Source: Actinomycetes bacterium (lineage in GTDB: Bacteria; Actinomycetota; Thermoleophilia; Solirubrobacterales; 70-9). From it: DNA of 64,000 nt. The notes below the pieces were generated by a model that had not been told where the DNA came from, did no database searches, and worked only from the letters and a program-made list of their open reading frames with translations. Numbering within the stretch: the first letter of the stretch is position 1; each line of letters begins with the position of its first letter. Of this stretch, positions 59,954 through 64,000 are shown piece after piece. A program made the position numbers and the translations under genes. The stretch covers positions 424,116-488,115 of the forward strand of contig BOKP01000003.1 in assembly GCA_016861045.1 (NCBI GenBank), given 5' to 3'.

Positions 59954-60829
59954 CTACTTGCTACCGATCGCCCTACCGGACTCGGCGACGTCGAGCTCGA
60001 AGGCGCGTAGTAGCCGCTCGCGCGCGGCCTGCTTGGAGGGGTGCCCGTAGCGCGACATGACCAGGGCGCCGCCGTCCTCGTGGCCGAGCTGCACCGAGAC
60101 GGCGAAGTGGTCGAGGCCCATCTCCAGGAGCTGCGTCGCGCAGAAGTGACGCAGGTCGTGCCAGCGGATGTCCGGCTGGCCGTTCTCAGCGCGCTCCTGA
60201 GGGATTCCTGAGGCCGCTCGCACCGCTCGCCAGGCGTAGTGGTGGTTGCCCTTCTGAAGCGGCTCTCCGCGCGCCGTGTGGAAGATGAAGCCGTCCTCGC
60301 GCCGCGGCACCTGGTCGAGCACCCGGGCCGGTGGCAGCAGCACGATCTTTCGCTCGCGGCCGTTCTTCGGCCTGCCGATCGAGCCGTCCGTCTTGCGCGA
60401 GCGCCGCACCCATATCGAGTCGCCCTCGACATCGTCCCACCGCATCGCGTGCAGCTCGCCGGCGCGGATCCCGGTCCACGCGGCGAACTGGATCATCGCC
60501 CGGAACTCCGTCCCGTGGCCACCGAGCACGGTGCAGGCGTCGAGCAGCCGCCGGTACTCCTCCAGCGTTGGCGCCTGGATCTCCTCGGTCTTCTCGCTGA
60601 CCGGCAGGCGCAGGTTCGAGAACGGGTTGGCCTCGACGAGGCCGACGTTGCGCGCGTCCTCGTACATCGTGCCGATGATCTTTGAGAGGTTGCGGGGAAC
60701 CCCGAGCGCCCAAGTCCGCGCCGACAGGCGCTCGACCTCGCCCAGCGGCGTCGGCCCGAACTCCTCGGCGAAGCGCTGTGCGGCCTGCGCGTAGAGCTTG
60801 CGGGTGGACGCCTGCGGGCGCGGCCACTC
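59954..60829 (-). pseudogene. Tyrosine recombinase/integrase, 3' part of a gene split by an IS element
   Basis: This piece encodes 288 residues: a SAM-like core-binding domain (ASTRKLYAQAAQRFAEEF) and the catalytic domain with TGIRAGELHAMRW (Arg), WHDLRHFCATQLLEMG (His, Arg), VQLGHEDG (His) and MSRYGH (the tyrosine). It is preceded by the left end of an IS256 element, so the reading frame that runs into the IS is artificial. Joined to the fragment at 62264-62461 with one copy of the 9-bp duplication removed, the frame is continuous and gives a 354-residue integrase. As it stands the gene is broken, though the catalytic part alone might still be made. Confidence 0.9.
60821..60829. repeat. Left target-site duplication of the IS256 element
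   Basis: CGGCCACTC, repeated exactly at 62264-62272. A 9-bp duplication fits the 8-9 bp typical of the IS256 family. Confidence 0.92.
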
Positions 60830-62263
60830 GAGGTATGACCAGATGTTGTGGATCGGGCTGAACGAGGAAAGGGCGGCGTACCCTCCCGGTTGATTGAAGA
60901 CCGACCGCCGGCCGAGGGCCGGCGAAGGAGGGAAGCCACCCATGAATGATGTTACGACGCTTGCGAGTGCGACTGAGCAGGAGGAGCCGATCACGCTCGA
61001 CGAGCTGGCTCGCGAGGGCGCCCGACGGATGATCGCTCAGGCGCTCGAGGTCGAGGTCGCCGACTACGTCGAGCGCCACCAAGACGACCTCGACGAGCAC
61101 GGCCACCGCCTCGTGCGCCGAAACGGCAAGGGCAAAGCGCGCGGCCTCACGGTCGGCTCGGGCACGATCCGCCTTCGGGCGCCGCGCGTCGACGACCGCC
61201 GCACCGACCCCGAGTCGGGCCGGCGGGTTCGCTTCTCATCGCGGATCCTGCCCCGCTACGCACGCCGCTCGCCGAAGGTCACCGAGCTTCTGCCGGCGCT
61301 CTATCTGCGCGGCCTTTCGACCGGCGACTTCGCCCCGGCGCTCGGTGATCTGCTCGGAGAGGACGCCGCCGGGCTGTCTGCGGCCTCGATCGCGCGGCTC
61401 AGCAAGGAGTGGGAGGCCGACTACGAGGCGTTCCGGCAGCGACGGCTCGACTTCGCCCGCTACGCCTACCTCTGGGTCGACGGGATCCACCTCTGCGTCC
61501 GTCTCGGCGAGGACCGCGATCTCTGCTGTCTGGTCGTGATCGGCGTGCGCTCCGACGGCGTCAAGGAGCTGCTCGCGGTCACCGACGGCTACCGCGAGTC
61601 GGCGGAGTCGTGGGCGGATCTCCTGCGCGATCTCAAAGCACGCGGTCTTCGCCCGCCGAAGCTTCTCACCGGCGACGGGGCGCTCGGGCTCTGGGCGGCG
61701 CTTCGCGACGTCTTCCCCGAGGTCCGCACCCAGCGCTGCTGGGTGCACAAGATCGCCAACGTCCTCGACGCGCTGCCCAAGCGCACCCAGCCCAAGGCGA
61801 AGCGGGCCCTGCACGAGATCATGGAGGCGGAATCGCGGGCCGATGCGGAGGCGGCGATGAGCGAGTTCCGCGAGCAGTTCGCAGTGAAGTGGCCGAAGGC
61901 CTGGGAGAAGCTCGAGAAGGACAAGGCCGCCCTGCTCGCCTTCTTCGACTTCCCGGCTGAGCACTGGCTGCACATCCGCACCACGAACCCGATCGAGTCC
62001 TCGTTCGCCGGGGTCCGGCTTCGCACCCGGGTGACCAAGGGCGCCGGCTCCCGACAGGCGGCGCTGATGATGACCTACAAGCTGCTCGACTCGCTTCAGG
62101 AGCGCTGGCGACGCATAAACGGCCACGAACTCGTCGCCGAGGTGCTCGACGGGGCGACGTTCAAGGACGGGATCAAGCTCGAGGAAGACGACGACAGAAG
62201 GGACGAGAGGGTCGCCGCCTGATCCCTTCAGCCGATGCGATCCACGACATTTGACAATTCCTC
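60830..62263 (+). mobile_element. IS256-family insertion sequence (1434 bp)
   Basis: The element is bounded by terminal inverted repeats starting GAGGTATG at the left (60830-60855) and GAGGAATT read inward from the right (62238-62263), matching at 20 of 26 positions including ATGT and GTGGATCG. It carries one transposase gene and is flanked by the duplication CGGCCACTC. It inserted into the integrase gene at the codons for EEWP. Length and structure are normal for IS256. Confidence 0.95.
60942..62222 (+). CDS. IS256-family transposase
   Basis: The 426-residue DDE transposase has LWVDGIHL (Asp180), LTGDGALGLW (Asp245) and TTNPIESSF (Glu352), with the conserved C/D-x2-H region QRCWVHKIANVLD before the insert. 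GHRLVRRNGKGKARGLTVGSGTIRLRAPRVD is the IS256 N-terminal signature. AAGGAGGGAA precedes the ATG. The gene is intact, so the element is probably active or recent. Confidence 0.96.
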   Translation: MNDVTTLASATEQEEPITLDELAREGARRMIAQALEVEVADYVERHQDDLDEHGHRLVRRNGKGKARGLTVGSGTIRLRAPRVDDRRTDPESGRRVRFSSRILPRYARRSPKVTELLPALYLRGLSTGDFAPALGDLLGEDAAGLSAASIARLSKEWEADYEAFRQRRLDFARYAYLWVDGIHLCVRLGEDRDLCCLVVIGVRSDGVKELLAVTDGYRESAESWADLLRDLKARGLRPPKLLTGDGALGLWAALRDVFPEVRTQRCWVHKIANVLDALPKRTQPKAKRALHEIMEAESRADAEAAMSEFREQFAVKWPKAWEKLEKDKAALLAFFDFPAEHWLHIRTTNPIESSFAGVRLRTRVTKGAGSRQAALMMTYKLLDSLQERWRRINGHELVAEVLDGATFKDGIKLEEDDDRRDERVAA

Positions 62264-62272
62264 CGGCCACTC
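62264..62272. repeat. Right target-site duplication of the IS256 element
   Basis: Second copy of CGGCCACTC, directly after the right inverted repeat and inside the 5' integrase fragment. Confidence 0.92.
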
Positions 62273-62461
62273 CTCGAGCCAGCGCTCGGCGAAGCTCGCG
62301 CAAGTCTCGCTGTGGCGGCGAGCGTCGAGACGGTCGCGGTGGCGGCGCTCGGCCTCCTCGGCCTGGCGTTTGGTCGGCCAGGGCCCACCGGGGACCCAGT
62401 GCTGCTCGCCGCGAAGCTGGAATTTCGCGACCCACATGCTCCCTCGTCTGAAAACGCTCAA
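62264..62461 (-). pseudogene. Tyrosine recombinase/integrase, 5' part of the split gene
   Basis: Exactly 66 codons, from a TTG start (overlapping the excisionase stop as TTGA) to the IS junction: MSVFRRGSMWVAKFQLRG, then WPTKRQAEEAERR, the AP2-like arm-binding domain of phage-type integrases, ending in FAERWLEEWP. The continuation RPQASTRKLYAQ lies 1.4 kb away beyond the IS. The fragment ends on a codon boundary in the same frame as the other piece, which confirms a simple insertion without other damage. Confidence 0.88.
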
Positions 62462-62697
62462 GCCGGCACCTCGTCTCGTCCTCCGGGGAATGAAACCAGC
62501 CGCCCCCGACGCTCCTCGCCGCGCAGATGCGCCTCGACCTCGCTCAGCCGATAGCGGTTCTGGCCGCCGACCCTCATCGCCGGCAGGCGGAGCCGCTCGA
62601 CCGTCCGCGTCGAGCAGCGAAGCTGTGCCGCCAGCTCCCGCTTGGTCAGCCAGGGCTCCGAAGCCGCCCGCTGCTCCCCGTCACGCACCGCCGCCAT
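62458..62697 (-). CDS. Excisionase-like helix-turn-helix protein
   Basis: The 79-residue protein carries WLTKRELAAQLRCSTRTVERLRLPAMRVGGQNRYRLSEVEAHL, the HTH_17/MerR-like excisionase fold. Located directly before the integrase with overlapping stop and start, it is the probable recombination directionality factor of the element. It overlaps the replication-relaxation gene by 17 bases at its start. Confidence 0.87.
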   Translation of the reverse strand: MAAVRDGEQRAASEPWLTKRELAAQLRCSTRTVERLRLPAMRVGGQNRYRLSEVEAHLRGEERRGRLVSFPGGRDEVPA

Positions 62698-63361
62698 TGA
62701 CCTTCCCCAGTTCGTAGACCCTTACCCGCTCCTGCGCGTGCGTGGCCGCCACAGCCCGCTCCACGGCTCGCTGGGTGGGGCCGGCCGGGACCACGTAGAG
62801 CACCTTCTCCACATGCCTGGCCCGCCGCCAGGAGCGGACGATCTGCTCAAGCCGCCGCGGCGTCTTCGTCGTCAGCTCGACCTCGATCGCCATGCGGCGA
62901 TCCCCATCGGCGACGACGAGGTCCGGCCGGTGCAGCATCGGCCGCCCGCCGGGAAGCTCACCGACGACGCAGCTCGCGATCGGCTTCATCGAGTCCAACT
63001 CGGCGAAGCGAAGCTCCCGCTCAGAGGTCACGGAGTCAGCCCCCCATCGCCCCTCAGCCCAGAGGGCGACGTCGGCGCAGGCGAGCCAGTGGTCGACCTG
63101 GCCCGGGCCGACCTTCGCGGCCGGCAGGCCGAGCCCGGCGTAGGCGATCCCCTGCTCGCTCGCGCGTAGCAGCGTCGGATCCCCGGGCAGCGTCGCTACC
63201 CGCTCGATCAGCCCCGCGTCGACCAGGCGGGCGACCAGCGCGTAGCCCACCGAGCGACCGATTCCCCATCGCTGCCTTACATGCCCGACCTCGACTGCTC
63301 CCATCCGCGCTATCCAGCGAACGACCTCGCGTTCTCTCGATGCCCGTCTCCGACCGTCCAT
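62681..63361 (-). CDS. Replication-relaxation family protein
   Basis: The 226-residue protein has an N-terminal winged helix (EREVVRWIARMGAVEVGHVRQRWGIGRSVGYALVARLVDAGLIER) and a C-terminal PD-(D/E)xK-like domain (HRPDLVVADGDRRMAIEVELTTKTPRRLEQIV), with Asp and Glu-x-Glu in nuclease positions. This layout is that of the Replic_Relax family of actinobacterial plasmids and integrative elements, thought to act in replication or transfer. AGGAGG lies right before the ATG. It is the first gene of the minus-strand run ending in the integrase. Confidence 0.78.
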   Translation of the reverse strand: MDGRRRASREREVVRWIARMGAVEVGHVRQRWGIGRSVGYALVARLVDAGLIERVATLPGDPTLLRASEQGIAYAGLGLPAAKVGPGQVDHWLACADVALWAEGRWGADSVTSERELRFAELDSMKPIASCVVGELPGGRPMLHRPDLVVADGDRRMAIEVELTTKTPRRLEQIVRSWRRARHVEKVLYVVPAGPTQRAVERAVAATHAQERVRVYELGKVNGGGA

Positions 63362-63489
63362 ACCTCCTAGTCGGACTCAACCCCGCTTTGTATGTCTCCC
63401 CCACCCCGATTTCTCTTCTGAGCTCGTTCTCCGATCCCCGCCCTCCGCCTCCTCCTTGCCCCGCTTCCGTTCCTGCACCAACTCCTCTT

Positions 63490-63550
63490 CCCCGCCGCTG
63501 CCGACCCCGATCACACACATGGTGTGGGAGTGGGGTCGGCAGCGGCGGGG
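63490..63550. repeat. Long perfect inverted repeat, 19-bp arms, nested hairpin
   Basis: CCCCGCCGCTGCCGACCCC (63490-63508) is exactly repeated in reverse complement at 63532-63550. The 23-base spacer contains CACAC-ATG-GTGTG in its centre, so the whole 61 bases can fold into a 19-bp stem, a symmetric 5/5 internal loop and a 5-bp tip. No T-run follows, which argues against a plain terminator. It lies upstream of the replication-relaxation gene, in the non-coding part of the element, where an origin of transfer or replication would be expected. Confidence 0.75.
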
Positions 63551-63721
63551 CGCGACGAGCCTAGCCCCGAAGCCGGGTCGGGCCGGATTCCTGGTCCGGC
63601 GCTTGCTCCGGGCGTGAGGCCGCGCTGTGAGCCTTCCCGCTCGCGCACTTCGCTGCACCTTCGAGCACGGTGAGGCCAACCTCGGATTCCCCGAAGCGGG
63701 AGAGACCCGAAACCCACGGGA

Positions 63722-63862
63722 TCATCTTCGCACGAGAAGGACACCTACGCATCCGGCAGCCAGCCCGCCGGCTGCGAGCACACCGGCATTGAGAAGGATG
63801 ACCTCCGTCTCCGAGTCATGCTCTCCTAACAGCGTTGCCAACACGACAGCCGAGCTGAACAT
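63722..63862 (-). CDS. Possible 46-residue single-span membrane protein
   Basis: Minus-strand ATG at 63862 opens MFSSAVVLATLLGEHD, then a membrane-like stretch ILLNAGVLAAGGLAAGCVGV, ending LLVRR. The composition (few Arg, many hydrophobic) is unlike the random high-GC frames around it. There is no ribosome site and an in-frame stop precedes closely, so it is tentative. Otherwise, apart from the 19-bp-arm repeat, the 63362-63992 region holds no recognised gene. Confidence 0.3.
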   Translation of the reverse strand: MFSSAVVLATLLGEHDSETEVILLNAGVLAAGGLAAGCVGVLLVRR

Positions 63863-63911
63863 GGCCGCCGCAGGGTCACGTCGCTACAAGTGGTGTAACG
63901 GCCCCCGAGCA

Positions 63912-63932
63912 GGCCGGAACGAAGTTCCGGCC
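63912..63932. repeat. Hairpin GGCCGGAAC-GAA-GTTCCGGCC
   Basis: A perfect 9-bp stem with a three-base loop, about 60 bases before the last start codon of the window. Together with the next hairpin it forms a structured leader, or it could be the end of a transcript coming from the left. Confidence 0.6.
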
Positions 63933-63949
63933 ACCGCGGGCTCAAGACT

Positions 63950-63979
63950 CGTCGGTTGAAGGACCAACCTCAACTGACG
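63950..63979 (+). promoter_or_regulatory. Leader hairpin next to the ribosome site of the last gene
   Basis: CGTCGGTTGA (63950-63959) pairs with TCAACTGACG (63970-63979) through ten positions including one G-U pair, with loop AGGACCAACC. It ends directly before the AAGGAG ribosome site (63980-63985), so its folding could affect translation. Confidence 0.45.
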
Positions 63980-63992
63980 AAGGAGCACCACG

Positions 63993-64000
63993 ATGGCCGA
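63993..64000 (+). CDS. 5' end of an unidentified gene (start codon only)
   Basis: ATGGCCGA follows AAGGAG by seven bases, an optimal start. Only MA and part of a third codon are in the window, so nothing can be said about the product. Confidence 0.55.

Noticed and set aside
59776..60432. 218-codon minus-strand frame over the integrase 3' end
   Set aside because: It is a different frame of the same strand as the integrase and is Arg/Ser-rich without motifs.
63627..63959. 110-codon plus-strand frame at the right edge
   Set aside because: It crosses the hairpins of the leader region, has no ribosome site, and its composition is random-like.

Overview
The window is very GC-rich (roughly 70-75% by eye), has high-GC codon use with many GTG starts, and packs genes into long runs joined by 4-base ATGA/GTGA overlaps. 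This and the gene content fit a high-GC actinobacterium; Thermoleophilia is my best guess, from general familiarity with such gene sets and not from a marker gene. Starts follow two styles. Genes inside operons overlap the previous stop codon. Many operon-leading genes instead have a TANNNT (-10) hexamer only 6-9 bases before the start codon, which suggests leaderless mRNAs.

Left part (1-9.6 kb): the tail of a metal ABC transporter (ATPase end and permease), a class I glutamine amidotransferase, tRNA-Leu(CAG) and tRNA-Glu(CTC), two tandem TetR regulators, an SDR epimerase, a metallophosphoesterase, and a molybdenum cofactor (Moco) cluster (mogA/moaB, moaC, a moaD-moaE fusion, moeA, divergent mobA). 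From 9.6 to 13 kb lie users of that cofactor: an FdhF/YdeP-type molybdopterin oxidoreductase and its sulfurtransferase partner FdhD. The molybdenum theme returns at 26-27.8 kb (MOT1-type molybdate transporter, DUF6457 protein, HTH-TOBE regulator) and at 29.7 kb (moaA).

Central carbon block (13-23.9 kb): rpiB, transketolase and a ROK kinase on the minus strand; a kynurenine-formamidase-like hydrolase and a second ROK kinase on the plus strand; then a minus-strand operon gnd-zwf-tal-pgi. Together these supply a nearly complete pentose phosphate pathway fed by sugar kinases.

Middle (24-42 kb): an MJ1255-type glycosyltransferase with a polysaccharide deacetylase, a Pit phosphate transporter with its DUF47 partner, a secreted GDPD protein with a nitrilase-like second domain, a GH25 muramidase, GreA, a GT4 glycosyltransferase, an orphan PilB/GspE ATPase with a very long Pro/Ala-rich head, a CBS protein, a VIT1-type transporter, OsmC, a probable beta-propeller protein and a Usp-like protein.

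Hydrogenase block (42.4-53.6 kb): one 13-gene run encoding a group 3b-like NAD(P)-linked [NiFe] hydrogenase (FeS subunit, cyclic-nucleotide-binding protein, flavoprotein, small and large subunits), its maturation protease, and HypC, a second HypC-like protein, HypD, E, A, B and F. Enzyme and complete maturation set appear co-transcribed.

Right part (53.8-64 kb): a secreted protein of unknown function, an MMPL exporter, a TRIC-like channel, a VapBC toxin-antitoxin pair, and the end of an integrated element: a tyrosine integrase split in two by an IS256-family insertion (9-bp target duplication and reading frame both reconstructable), an excisionase-like protein, a replication-relaxation protein, a large 19-bp-arm hairpin, and the start of one more gene behind a structured leader.
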